From Pelargonium nanum (lineage: Eukaryota; Streptophyta; Magnoliopsida; Geraniales; Geraniaceae): DNA of 23,486 bases. Positions within the stretch are counted from its first letter, which is position 1. The number at the start of each line of letters is the position of its first letter. The stretch is from the NCBI GenBank assembly GCA_036897485.1, contig JAYMTF010001424.1, positions 1 through 23,486 on the forward strand, given 5' to 3'. The notes beneath the pieces are model-generated. The model made no database searches and was not told where the DNA came from. It saw only the letters and a list, made by a program, of their open reading frames with translations. This document shows, one piece after another, positions 10,204 through 20,664 of the stretch. The position numbers and the translations under genes were made by a program.

Positions 10204-10354
10204 GAAAACCTAAAAGAAAATAAAGATGGGGCATGAAACATAAAACTAGATAATTATAAACTTACCTAAAAAAGTAAAAATTGGTGATGGATAGGAAACC
10301 TAAAAGTGGATACAAATGGCCAAATGGAGCGTGAAATCTAAAACTAGATAATTG
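10204..10354. repeat. Diverged two-copy repeat
   Basis: GAAAACCTAAAAG (10204-10216) recurs as GGAAACCTAAAAG (10294-10306). CATGAAACATAAAACTAG (from 10232) recurs as CGTGAAATCTAAAACTAG (from 10330), both followed by ATAATT. The spacing shifts from 90 to 98 bp, indicating small indels between the copies. Function unknown. Confidence 0.5.
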
Positions 10355-10432
10355 TAGGGTAGAATTTAGGGGTAGAATTTCAAATACTCATAAAATATGG
10401 ATAAAAGCATAAAAATAAATAACTTTAGGGGT

Positions 10433-10437
10433 AAAAA
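10433..10437 (-). terminator. RNA polymerase III terminator of tRNA-Thr
   Basis: A run of five T on the minus strand begins 8 nt after the last base of the tRNA, the usual polymerase III stop signal. Confidence 0.6.
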
Positions 10438-10444
10438 TAAATAG

Positions 10445-10516
10445 AGCTCCCGGCGAGGATCGAACTCGCGACCTTTCGCTTACGAAGCGAACGCACTACC
10501 ACTATGCTACGGAAGC
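10445..10516 (-). tRNA. tRNA-Thr (anticodon CGU)
   Basis: The minus strand folds into a complete 72-nt cloverleaf without an intron. The 7-bp acceptor stem is GCTTCCG with CGGGAGC (one T-G pair); the D arm is GCAT/GTGC around a GG-containing loop; the anticodon stem is TTCGC/GCGAA with loop TTCGTAA; the variable loop is AGGTC; and the T stem GCGAG/CTCGC encloses TTCGATC. Loop positions 34-36 are CGT, which reads the threonine codon ACG. The discriminator base is T, and CCA is not encoded, as expected for a eukaryotic nuclear tRNA. Confidence 0.95.
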
Positions 10517-10646
10517 AGTTGCCTTTATGACCTCCAGCTATTACATTTAAACGTGAATTGGTTGATCAATTAAGCATTCAAGCTCAAGAAAATTTCCCTA
10601 AAACCCTGAAAACCCCAAAGACGAGAGGTTCAGCCGAAGGAGCGAG

Positions 10647-13600
10647 ATGGAGGAGAGCAGTAGCAGCAACAACATGGAGCATTGGAGAGCAGAGGACGCC
10701 ATTGCAGGCAACGCTCAAGCTCTCGAAGCTCTCAGAGAGCTCATCACCTTCCCTCTCCTCTACTCTTCTGAAGCACGGAAGCTCGGCCTCAAGGTACATA
10801 CACACAGTACACTACACTCTTTTCTCTGTTTCGATCATTTTGTTGCGTCTCTTAGCTACAATTCATGGATTTTAATCGCTTCCTGATCTTGCTTCCAGTG
10901 GCCTCGCGGCTTGCTTCTCTACGGCCCGCCAGGAACCGGGAAGGTATTGCTCTTTTGTGAAAAAATTGAATTCAATATGGCGTGTATAGTTTGAAGATAA
11001 TTCAAATTTTATATGTAATGAACTGAGCATTTGGAAGAGATAGTGAAGAGTATTGATAGTATAATTGTATGTTTGATGACATTTTTAGGTTCTGTTTGTG
11101 TTACTTTCTGTTGGAAGGTAGAGAAATCTGTCAAACTCTTCATGAAATGTTAACTGTTTTGTTATTCTGAATCCATCTATAAAATGTTTTATCTACTCTA
11201 TTGTGCTGTGAATGTAATCAACTCATGAGTTAGCGTTTGGATTCTTGGATTTGATTTGAAATTCATGGTTTTGTATTTGAGATTTGAAATGTTGTGTTTC
11301 AAATTCAAATATAATGTTTGGGAAACAATAGAATTTCAAATGACAAGAGTTGTCATTTGCAATCCCAAGTTTCAATCATGCTTTGAATCCTTTTGGTTTT
11401 GAGTCCAAATACGAATTCTTTGTGCATCCAGAATTTCATTGCTTGATATTCATTTTAATTACTTACTTTCTTACTTGCTTTGTTTTCTTCTTATTTTCCT
11501 CTTTCATTTCACAATACTAGACAAGCTTGGTGCGAGCTGTTGTTCAGGAATGTGAAGCACATTTGATTGTTATCAGGTATTGATTGTGCTAATGGGCCGG
11601 TTGAATTGCAGTTGATTTATGAGGTTTTATTATAATTTTTGGATTTTTTTGGTTTCCTTCTAATTTCTGTATTGGTTTTTTGTTTCTGGGGGCGTATTCT
11701 GTAGTCCGCATTCTGTTCATAGATCACATGCTGGAGAAAGTGAAAAGATTCTGCGGGAGGCTTTTTCAGAGGCATCATCCCATGCAACCTCAGGCAAGCC
11801 ATCTGTTATCTTTATAGACGAAATAGATGCACTCTGTCCTCGCCGTGATTCTAGGTATGACATCGCAAATGATGTTTAAGATAATATGTATCATACTCTC
11901 TTGGATTTTCAACTCCTGGAGTGCTGTAAAGTTTATTAACAAACTCATAATGTGCTAAGTCGCTTATGTTTTACATGCAGAAAAGAGCAGGATGTCCGTA
12001 TAGCCTCACAACTTTTTACACTGATGGACTCAAATAAGTCCCCGTTAACATCTATATCACAAGTTATTGTGGTTGCGTCAACTAACAGGTTATCTTCTTG
12101 CACTTAAGCAGTTTAAGGTCCCGTTATATCAGATGAGAGTAGTCAGTTCAGTGTTGGGATGTTAGTGGTTTTCATGTGGTTTTGGACTTTTGGTACACCT
12201 GGAATGTTGTTGAACTTTGTAAATTGTTTTGTGAGCAATCTCTGTGCTTTCTTATATATTGTGATGATTATGAGCTGTTTGCGTGAATTCTTTCTGAACT
12301 TTTTGATATTTACTTCCTGTTTTATTAATGGTTACTGTCCGTCTTTCTAAAACTCCTAGCTTGGAGCTTGCTACAAAATCCATGGCTATGCTATTAATAA
12401 TTATGGTCTTATTGATGACTGAACCAATGGCCTCGATTCCTTCGGTGTTCACCCCTTAATGTGGGGTTTGAGATATAGGTTTGAATCCCAGGCTACATTT
12501 GTTTAGCAAGAAATATACTAATAAAGGAAATGATAACTAATGAGGATTTTGTTCCTTTTCCTTCAGATAATTTCTTGGGTCTTTTCAATATTACATTAGA
12601 ATTCCATATTGTGTCTTTCTGAACATACTCTGAAATCTGTGTATATGTTCAAAGGGTGGATGCAATTGACCCTGCTCTAAGAAGGTCAGGGCGTTTTGAT
12701 GCTGAGATTGAAGTTACTACGCCTACTGAAGAGGAGCGCTTTCAAATTCTCAAGGTGAGTTCCAATCTTTTGGAGTTTATTAGGTGGGCCTCTTGATTGA
12801 ATTGATCAGCACACCCAGAAGCCACCCAAGGACCTGTGCAGGAACATTCTAAATATGTTTCATATCAAATATTAGACTGATCAAGAGAGGTGATACTAAC
12901 ATACTGCTATGATGATATTTGTATTATTTTCAGCTCTACACAAAGAAGGTTCCTCTGGATCCAAGTGTTGATATACAAGCCATAGCCGCGTCTTGCAATG
13001 GCTATGTTGGGGCTGATTTAGAAGCTTTATGTCGTGAGGCTACATTGTCCGCAGTTAGAAGGTTATCAGATGCAGATGAAGATGGTGGTGTGCTAAGCTT
13101 GACAACAGAGGACTTCAAGTATGCGAGATCTGTGGTTGGCCCAAGCATAACAAGGGGTGTTACAGTGGAAATACCCAAGGTGACTTGGGAAGACATCGGG
13201 GGATTAAAAGATTTAAAGGTCTGATTCTTAACATCTTCTTTTATGCTAAACAGTTCTTGTTGAATGTTAATTTTTTTTTTCATGAACAGAAAAAGCTCCA
13301 AAAAGCTATTGAGTGGCCTATTAAACATTCAGCTGCCTTTTCGAGGTTAGGAGTATCACCTGTACGTGGAGTTCTATTACATGGACCTCCTGGATGTTCA
13401 AAAACCACCCTTGCGAAAGCTGCAGCTCATGCAGCCCAAGCTTCCTTTTTCTCATTGAGGTTTGAATTTGAGTTTTTTTTTTGGCTTGATATTAGTGCTG
13501 CCATAAAAGCTTCTTTATTGATGTTATATATACTTCCCACTTCCTTATCACGGATCTACTCGGTGATTATAGTTAGAGTTGCATGCATTTTCCCCTACCC

Positions 13601-16222
13601 TGACATGACATGTAGATTGGAGTTTCCCTGCATCACCCCTCTTGATAAAAAAGTTTCTAGATTTTCATGGCTTGAAAATTCATAAACTATGTATCAGTGG
13701 TGCAGAGTTGTATTCAATGTATGTGGGAGAGGGCGAGGCTCTGCTGCGTAATACATTTCGAAGAGCTCGGCTTGCAGCGCCAAGTATTATATTCTTTGAC
13801 GAGGCTGATGTTGTTGGTGCCAAACGGTTAGTGTGAAATTTATTTTTCTTTAACTTTTAGTCAGAACATTTAACAAATAATGGCATTTGAACTAATGACT
13901 CCACATTTCTGCCTCTATTATGTTGTGCCGCTTGTGCCTATACATTTTGAGCAATAAATGAATATGGTATGTGGACTCGTAATGTTTGTATGCAAGGTTT
14001 GTTATGCATATGTTAATTCTTGTATTGTCCTCTGAGCTTCCATTGATTATAGAAAATACTACACAAGTAAACCTTTTTGCTCATACATGGCTTCTCAGGA
14101 TGGGGTTTGGTGATTTTGCTCTTTAATGAATCAGCAAGGCATGTTAGAGGGTTAATGCCTAATTAGGTTACAAAGTCAAACATAACTAGGTTCGCTGACA
14201 ATTAACTTTTTTTCCAGCTATATTCATTATTATGGACTATGTAGTTGTCGGCCTGTTTGATTTATTTACTGGCATTTGACTTGCCCTATATTATCTTATA
14301 TCTACTTTTTTGTAAGGGAAATTGGTCGTTTGATGTTAGGCATGATTGTGTAACTCAATGTAAGTAGTTGTTGAAAAACTTATAAATTGCATTAAACAAT
14401 GCCAATATTTGTAGTTTTAGTCTTTCAGATCTTGGGAATTTTAAAACAGAGAACTTTCATGGAGTAATTGTCTATCTATAAATTAATCACTTGGTACTAT
14501 GCGGTTAGTATCCAATATAAAGATGACATATGTTATTACCAATTCATTGTTGACATGTATCAAATACTTGGAAATCGTTGACACTTTATATGCCACTACG
14601 CTCACAAAATTCCTTAACGCTTTCCGTTTTCCTCAATGATAGGGGTGGGAGTTCAAGCAGCAACATTTCAGTAGGAGAGAGGCTTTTGTCTACTTTGCTG
14701 ACTGAAATGGATGGTCTAGAACAGGCTAAAGTGAGGATTAAATCCCAAAGTCACTTACTTATCGGTTCTGTTAAATCTGTTGTGTGAGGGTATTGCTGAT
14801 AGTATTTATTTTCTTAATATGATGTCAATCTATGGTTGCTTCTTCTTTAGGGTATCCTAGTTCTGGCCGCTACAAATCGACCACATGCAATTGATGCTGC
14901 ACTTATGCGTCCTGGACGTTTTGATCTGGTAATTTTTTTATATATCCTTTATGATCATAGTATGGATCTCCTTGTCTAGGTGGCAATTTGTGCATGCCGT
15001 GTTTGTGTTGTGTTGAGGTTGATTATCTGTTATACACGCCAACACGAATACGACACGTTTAATATTTGTGCTCAAATGTTAAACACGAACATGACACAAC
15101 ACGTCTAGCATGTTTAAGTAAATGGGTTGGGTTGGCGTGACACAACCCAACACGTTTAGCATAACACAACTTGACACATTTGGCACGATAGGATCCAACC
15201 CGTCTAGCATAGCACGATCCGATACGATTAAATATCACAAATTTGATCTATTTGACATATTTTAGGTATAACACATTCATTTTTTAGGCAAGTCAAGTAA
15301 CATACAAAAATCATACTAAATTCAAACTCAAAGTTTAATTGATTTGTGGTAAAATTACAACTATAATGCTAAACGTGCCTGATGTGTTTGTCGTGACACG
15401 TTTAATTATTATTGTGTGTGCATGTTATATGAGCCCAACATGAATATGACACAATTATTAAACGTGGTGGATTCTCTAGCATGAACACGATACAATTACA
15501 AATTTTCTCATCCCAAACACACTTATTCCGATGTCGGGTCACATAACGTGACCCATATTGCCAGCTCTAAATTCTAGATAGCCTTGTAAATATCAAAACA
15601 GTTCAAGCTTTATACTTGTAAACATCAATATGCTTAGGATGATATGAAATTGCATCAGGTCCAATAATTATGGTTATATATCGAGCAGAAAAAAACATAA
15701 AGCAACTAGCTTCTCATTAACACTCTGGTTAACTTTCATTCATAGGTGCTCTATGTACCGCCACCTGATTTAGAAGCTCGCTATGAGATACTCGCTGTGC
15801 ATACACGCAAAATGAAGATAGGAAGTGACGTTGATCTCAGAAGAATTGCCGAAGAAACTGAGCTGTTCACGGGTGCTGAACTGGAGGGCCTCTGTAGGGA
15901 AGCCGGAATTGTAGCTCTGAGGGAAAACATTTCTGCCAGCGTTGTTTCTGACCGTCATTTCCAGACTGTGAGGGAATCGCTCAAACCAGCATTAACCAGA
16001 GAAGATGTCGAATCATATTCATCGTTTATCAAGAACCCGTCTTCGATGTCTAATGGCAATGTCAGATCAAGTGCCAAACTGGACAGTGAGCGCAAGAAAA
16101 ATTTCCTGGGTCCAATATTGTCTCCAGTTAAAGTTGGTTTTGTGAGTGTTTTGTTACTTGTTGCTGCTAAATATTTTGTATCAAATGCAGATCAAACACC
16201 AATTGTACTAGCAACCACCTGA
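10647..16222 (+). CDS. CDC48B: CDC48B-like tandem AAA ATPase (12 exons)
   Basis: Exons are 10647-10793, 10899-10943, 11521-11576, 11705-11854, 11981-12088, 12655-12754, 12934-13218, 13290-13459, 13698-13826, 14643-14730, 14851-14928 and 15746-16222, giving 1833 nt or 610 aa. The first AAA domain has Walker A GPPGTGK (58-64, split from T65 by an intron), Walker B VIFIDE (117-122), VASTNR and RRSGRFD. The second has GPPGCSKT (329-336), IIFFDE (384-389), AATNRP and MRPGRFD. The only N-terminal lead is about 50 residues, so the double-psi-barrel cofactor-binding N domain of canonical CDC48/p97 is absent, as expected for the roughly 600-residue plant CDC48B group. These proteins are presumed ATP-driven unfoldases or segregases; substrates are unknown. 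The C-terminus holds a hydrophobic segment (582-597). Intron 11 contains a large transposon relic. Exon 1 begins 131 bp from the divergent tRNA-Thr. Confidence 0.93.
14980..15569. mobile_element. hAT-like non-autonomous element in intron 11 of the CDC48B-like gene
   Basis: The right end, in reverse complement, reads TAGAGCTGGCAATATGGG (15569-15552), matching the end of the intact hAT-type element at 19146. The left end reads GTGGCAATTTG and has apparently lost the outer TAGAGC. Flanking octamers TTGTCTAG (14972-14979) and AATTCTAG (15570-15577) share five of eight positions, possibly a decayed 8-bp target duplication. The interior is full of ACACGA/CGTGTC-like words shared with 3850-4345 and has no coding capacity. 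The intron, 817 bp, is mostly this insertion. Confidence 0.55.
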
Positions 16223-17327
16223 AAAGTTTTGGTTTTTTATTTTATTTATTTATTATTGTAACTTTGACATTACAAAACTTCATATCAAATGAGTTGGTAG
16301 TTCTTTGAAGAGGACGTTCGATATATACCTAGTGTTTGATTCTTTTTCCTCAATAAAATAATGTTTCAGTATATTAATTTATTATATTCCTATGCATACA
16401 AATTTTATAATTTATCATCTAATGTTTTTCCATTATATAATTACCCACATATTTTGTTAAAAAATACAAAATACTTTTTTTACAAACAGAGAGCGTGAAG
16501 TTTTATTCCCCAACTATGATTAACTAAAACTCAATCAAGATAATAAAAAAATAATTTGAGTAGACACAAAGCGATGTGAATTAATAATTTATGAGGTTAC
16601 ATTTCGTAATTGGTTCTCTTAAATGTCTAAGGTTTTTTTATTGGTTGCTTTATGTACTTCTTACAACTATTGTCACGTAGAAACGTCTACAGACGAAACT
16701 GTCCATTGTTGTTTGTTGTTGAGCAACTTGCATCCATTTTTTTTTTGTAGGAGCTTTAACAAAAATGCATTTAACATAAGTTGTCAACCTCCTGCGACTC
16801 TCACAAGAGGTAAGAAATTGTTGCGAAGAAGAATGTGAGGATTCAATAAGAACCGTTGCAAAGTAATTAGATTAAAATGCACAATTTAGTTTACTCAAAT
16901 TCAATATGAATCCTCAAATTTGTATATAAAATATGAGTATGTGCATGTAAAATATAAGTTTCATTATTCTAACTCTAGACTTTTAAAGTAAACCAAAAAA
17001 AAATCTGAGCCACTAAAAGAGCTTTTTTATTTTTATATAAAAATAAATCAAGCTATTTATTTCCCTCACACCAAAAAAACATTTACAATAAAATAAAGAA
17101 AAATAAAATATTTGTTTATGCAACCTACATGATGTGACATATGCCTGAATCCAGGTCATCATCAGCTACTAAAATAAAACCAAACTACCTTTTAGGTGAA
17201 GTTGCCATTTCCAGACCCATTTTTGCTATTTCCACAATCAAGAAACTGAGTGGAACAAGCAAAATTTGGAGTGGAGCAAATAAAATTTCAATTTTCTTTT
17301 TAAATTACTTAAAAACAGAAACGTTTC
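16223..17327. other. 3' end of the CDC48B-like gene and intergenic DNA
   Basis: AATAAA at 16352-16357 is a plausible polyadenylation signal about 130 nt after the stop codon. The remainder to the SPIRAL1-like promoter is AT-rich with long A/T tracts. I see no gene or recognisable repeat in it. Confidence 0.5.
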
Positions 17328-17335
17328 TATTTATA
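17328..17335 (+). promoter_or_regulatory. TATA box of the SPIRAL1-like gene
   Basis: TATTTATA is followed by a CT-rich stretch (TCTCTCTCCTCTCGTCTCTTC) typical of a plant transcription start and leader. A start near 17,360 is estimated. Confidence 0.5.
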
Positions 17336-17359
17336 GTCTCTCTCTCCTCTCGTCTCTTC

Positions 17360-18700
17360 AAAGAGCAAGCATCTAGCTTTCTCTCACTAGCTGTTGCCGT
17401 GTCTCATCACTCTCTCCGCCGCGGGATCGTCATCGCCTCTCCAGATCCGATCCGAGCAGCCCCAAGGTACTTCTCGTCAAAACCCTAACCCTAGATCTCT
17501 TCTTTTCGTCTCCAATTTCTCGTTCCAATCGTTGATTTCGCTCCCATTTTTCAGCTCTAGCTTGCACTGTTGTTACTGATTTGATGTTTTGCTGTTCTGG
17601 TATCGAGGCATTGGTTTGAATATGTTGGTTTCTGGTGATTTTATGAGCAATGATTTATCAGTGTGCTGTTTTTGAGATCTGTTGCTTTGTTGTTGTTGTT
17701 AAAGGTTTTGATTTTGACTTCATGCTTGCTTGCTGTGGTTTTTGGTGTTTATGGATGTTGGGTTTTAGGGTTCTTTAGGGGATCGAAATGGGTTTGTGTT
17801 GAAACGAGTTGGGTTACTCTGGTTTTTGTGTTTTTGAAGTAGACTTTGGAGTTCATTGTATTGAGGATTTGGTTAAAATGGGTGCACATTTGTGTGTGAT
17901 TATTGTGTATTAGGGTCTTTGTCTCCTTGAGACGTTTGCTTGCTCGTGGAATGGACAATGAGAGGAGCTTTAGTGCAAATTAGGAAACTTTAAGGTCCAA
18001 AGATTATAGTATTTCAATTATTTATTGATATATCTATTGCTGCTGGGAAGTGGGAACTATGATATTGTATGATGATATCCTTTAACCCAATGCTAAGGTG
18101 TGAGGTTTAGATGGTCTGTGTAAAGCTAAGCAATCCCATTGAAAATCAGATACCAATGTTTATAGTTCTCATAACTTAGTGAACTTTGATATGTTGTCAC
18201 TTTAGAACTTTGGGCCGATTGATGACTTCTTGCCTTCGGTTTTTTAGTGGTGAAACTTTTGGTTGAGGTTTTCTCTGTTTTCTGTAGCTAACTGAGTATC
18301 GCCACTCCTTTGTGTGGTTGAAGAAGTGTGAAAGTTGGTATCTTAAATAGTGTTAAATAGTAGACATAGGTATTGTGAAGAGTTGGAGTTGCAATTTTTT
18401 ATTGGTTATCCACAAATTTTCCATTATGTAACTACTTTTTGGATGGATTGACTATTGCAAAAGGAAAGCGTGTATGCTATCTTTTTAACTATTGAGAAAT
18501 TGGTGACATGATTCTTTTTACCATGCTTCCCTTTGGCATTCATTCCTCCACGCGCTATCATTGGCATATGGTTCTAGATGCCACTGACACTGCAGTTTCT
18601 ACTTTATCTAAACAAAAAGCCTCTTAAAACTTCATTTTTGTTTTCTTCAACACCTGTTTGTAATTTTGTACAGGGTAGTTTCCAAAAGAAGTTAGGGCTC
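17360..18700 (+). other. 5' leader exon, 1.2-kb leader intron and start of exon 2, SPIRAL1-like gene
   Basis: The leader exon ends at 17466 (CCAAG/GTACTT). The intron runs 17467-18673, ending TTTTGTACAG, and 27 nt of leader remain before the ATG at 18701. The intron is T/G-rich, as plant leader introns are, and starts with a tandem telo-box-like sequence (AAACCCTAACCCTAG, 17480-17494). A long first intron in the leader is common in strongly expressed plant cytoskeletal genes and may enhance expression. The short frames within it are chance. Confidence 0.65.
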
Positions 18701-19672
18701 ATGGGTCGTGGAGTCAGCAGTGGTGGGGGGCAAAGTTCACTGGGGTATCTATTTGGGAGTGGAGAGGCTCCTAAACCAGCCACAAACAAAGCCGAGGCTG
18801 CTCCGACTGACGGGCATTCTGTAAATAATGTGACACCCACTAAAACTTCTCCCCCGCCGCCAGTAGATGTTACCAAGCAGATTCCTGCCGGTATCCATAG
18901 TACTTCTTCAAACAACTACATGCGGGCCGATGGTCAGAACACCGGTAACTTCCTCACGGTATGGTTCTTCACTATTCTCTTTTGCAAATAAAGATATACT
19001 TTTTATGTGCATTAAAGTATTACAATCGAGTATGTTTGGTTTGGCATGTTCATAATATTTTGGAGGAAGTGCTGAAGTTTAGAGAGTAAATAGAAAACGA
19101 CATATGCTCATGCATGTTTTGCTCAAGTATATTGGCAGGAATAGGTAGAGCTGGCAATTTGGACCGGAATATGCGGATACCCATAACCGACCAGTGTTTT
19201 TGTGGGGTCTGTGTCAACATATACATACCCAATAGTTTTTGAGTCGAGCAACTCACACCTTTCCATGGAAAACCTGCACCCCTCTGTGTATCGGGTTAGG
19301 GTTAGGTTTTTTTCAACTCGAAATCCAAACTGCCTGCTCTAGGAATAGGCTTTGCGAACCTTTTGTACTTGTGACATTGAGTGATGGCTTTGTTTTGCTT
19401 GTTTTCTGTCGGCCTCAATCTTATATTGTTTCCTCTTAGAACAACTCCTTTCAAATGTATCTATTTATAAAATATGAACTGTGATGGGATTAAGTAGCTT
19501 CCGACAGCATACGCATCGTGTTTGTTTCAACTTATCGGGTCTTATACTCTTGAATAACTGACTCCTTTGAATGCAGGATCGGCCCTCAACTAAGGTTCAT
19601 TCTGCTCCTGGTGGCGGCTCTTCTCTCGGCTACCTGTTTGGTGATGGTGGTCGCGGCGGCGGTGGTAACTGA
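18701..19672 (+). CDS. SP1L: SPIRAL1-like microtubule plus-end protein (two coding exons)
   Basis: Coding exons 18701-18958 and 19577-19672 encode 117 aa. The protein has the hallmark SPIRAL1 architecture: a start reading MGRGVSSGGGQSSLGYLFG, a variable proline- and threonine-rich middle (PTKTSPPPPV), a conserved NNYMRADGQNTGNFLTDRPSTKV block (written in parts across the exon junction at residue 86/87), and a C-terminal repeat SSLGYLFGDGG before a glycine-rich end. In SPIRAL1 proteins the two GYLFG repeats, one at each end, are needed for binding along cortical microtubules and at growing ends, controlling anisotropic cell expansion. The length is typical. Which SP1L paralogue this is cannot be decided here. 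An hAT-type element sits in the 618-bp coding intron. Confidence 0.95.
19146..19341. mobile_element. Complete hAT-type MITE in the SPIRAL1-like intron
   Basis: The left terminus is TAGAGCTGGCAATTTGGA. The right terminus, in reverse complement, is TAGAGCAGGCAGTTTGGA, matching at 16 of 18 positions. A perfect 8-bp target duplication, GGAATAGG, flanks it (19138-19145 and 19342-19349). Short terminal inverted repeats, an 8-bp duplication, 196 bp and no coding capacity are the signature of a non-autonomous hAT element. Confidence 0.85.
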
Positions 19673-20035
19673 CACATGCCTCTGAAGTTTGCTAATGGAA
19701 GTGGCTATTGGTTTTGTGGAAACTGTTATTTGGATGAGGCAATGCTTTCATCTTTCATATATAAACAATGAAACCTATGATGCTTTGATCTTTCTTATAA
19801 ACAGTGGAAACTTGCCAAGATATGTGTGTAATATATATAGGTCTTGTGAGTGATTGTTCATTGTTATTGTGATTGTGATTGTTAAATCAAGAGTTTTCTG
19901 TTTTATCTTTTGATGCTCCATCAGTCTCATTTACATTGCTGACCTAAGGATCAAGTTGCTAAAAGATGAATTACCTTGGTTAAATATAAGATGAGTTATC
20001 ATTTTAATATAAGTTCATTTTAGTTGCACTCAAAA
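19673..20035 (+). other. 3' untranslated region and downstream flank of the SPIRAL1-like gene
   Basis: The sequence after the stop codon is T-rich with several poor polyadenylation-like hexamers (for example ATAAAC near 19,763 and 19,797). The cleavage site cannot be placed exactly. No further gene is present. Confidence 0.5.
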
Positions 20036-20249
20036 TAGAGCTGCCAAATTGGATCCGAACCTGTGGACAATCTAAATCCAGATTGGACTTAAAATTTATC
20101 AGATCTTATCAATTTTTAGATCAGACAAGTCTTGGTTATTTTACATGAAAAATCCAAAATTTGATCTCATCCAAGCCCTTTACTGATTGGATTCGAAATA
20201 TCAATCCAAATTCAAATAAATCTGATCCAACATTTGAATTGCAATTTTT
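20036..20249. mobile_element. Degenerate hAT-type MITE between the SPIRAL1-like and COQ4 genes
   Basis: The left end, TAGAGCTGCCAAATTGGA, matches the end of the intact element at 19146 with two changes. The right end in reverse complement reads AAAAATTGCAATT, a decayed match. Flanking octamers ACTCAAAA (20028-20035) and GCTCAAAA (20250-20257) differ by one base, consistent with an aged 8-bp target duplication. No coding capacity in 214 bp. Confidence 0.55.
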
Positions 20250-20664
20250 GCTCAAAAGTTACATATTTTACCAAGGTCGGATTAACTGACAAAGTGATTT
20301 AGGAATGAGAATCAATAACGGGAAAATCATTCTTATGACCAAAATATCAATTACTAGACGTAAAAATGAGAATAATCTCGTTCTTGTTCTTGTTCTTGAG
20401 TATCGTTCCTAAACAAAAATTACAATTTGAAACACCGCTTAATTGCTAACTCAACCTGATCATTTAAATCAATCCTGTTTTGCCAAACATCATTTCTACT
20501 AGAAAATCATCAATCAATGGACAAAGACTTTCCAAACAAACAAAACAAACAAATCATGAAAAAGAAAATGACATACAAACATTTCCTCACAATTTACAAT
20601 GCTGTGACTACATCAACATAAACTCAAACTCAAAATCCATCCCCAGCTTAAAATTGTCCCAACA
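20250..20664 (-). other. COQ4 3' untranslated region and intergenic remainder
   Basis: The part next to the COQ4 stop (roughly 20664-20480) is probably its 3' untranslated region, T-rich on the minus strand. The remainder to 20250 separates two converging genes and shows nothing recognisable. Confidence 0.45.

Noticed and set aside
11338-11358. Perfect 9-bp hairpin AAATGACAA-GAG-TTGTCATTT in intron 2 of the CDC48B-like gene, within TTTGAAAT-rich sequence
   Set aside because: May be a transposon remnant, but no terminal repeats or target duplication could be seen; too short for a microRNA precursor claim.
12430-12520. Possible tRNA-like B box (GGTTTGAATCCC) in intron 5 of the CDC48B-like gene, perhaps an old SINE
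   Set aside because: A convincing A box, tail and target duplication were not found.
17141-17579. Plus-strand frames of 115 and 61 codons at the SPIRAL1-like promoter and leader
   Set aside because: They run through the TATA box, leader and intron donor; chance frames.
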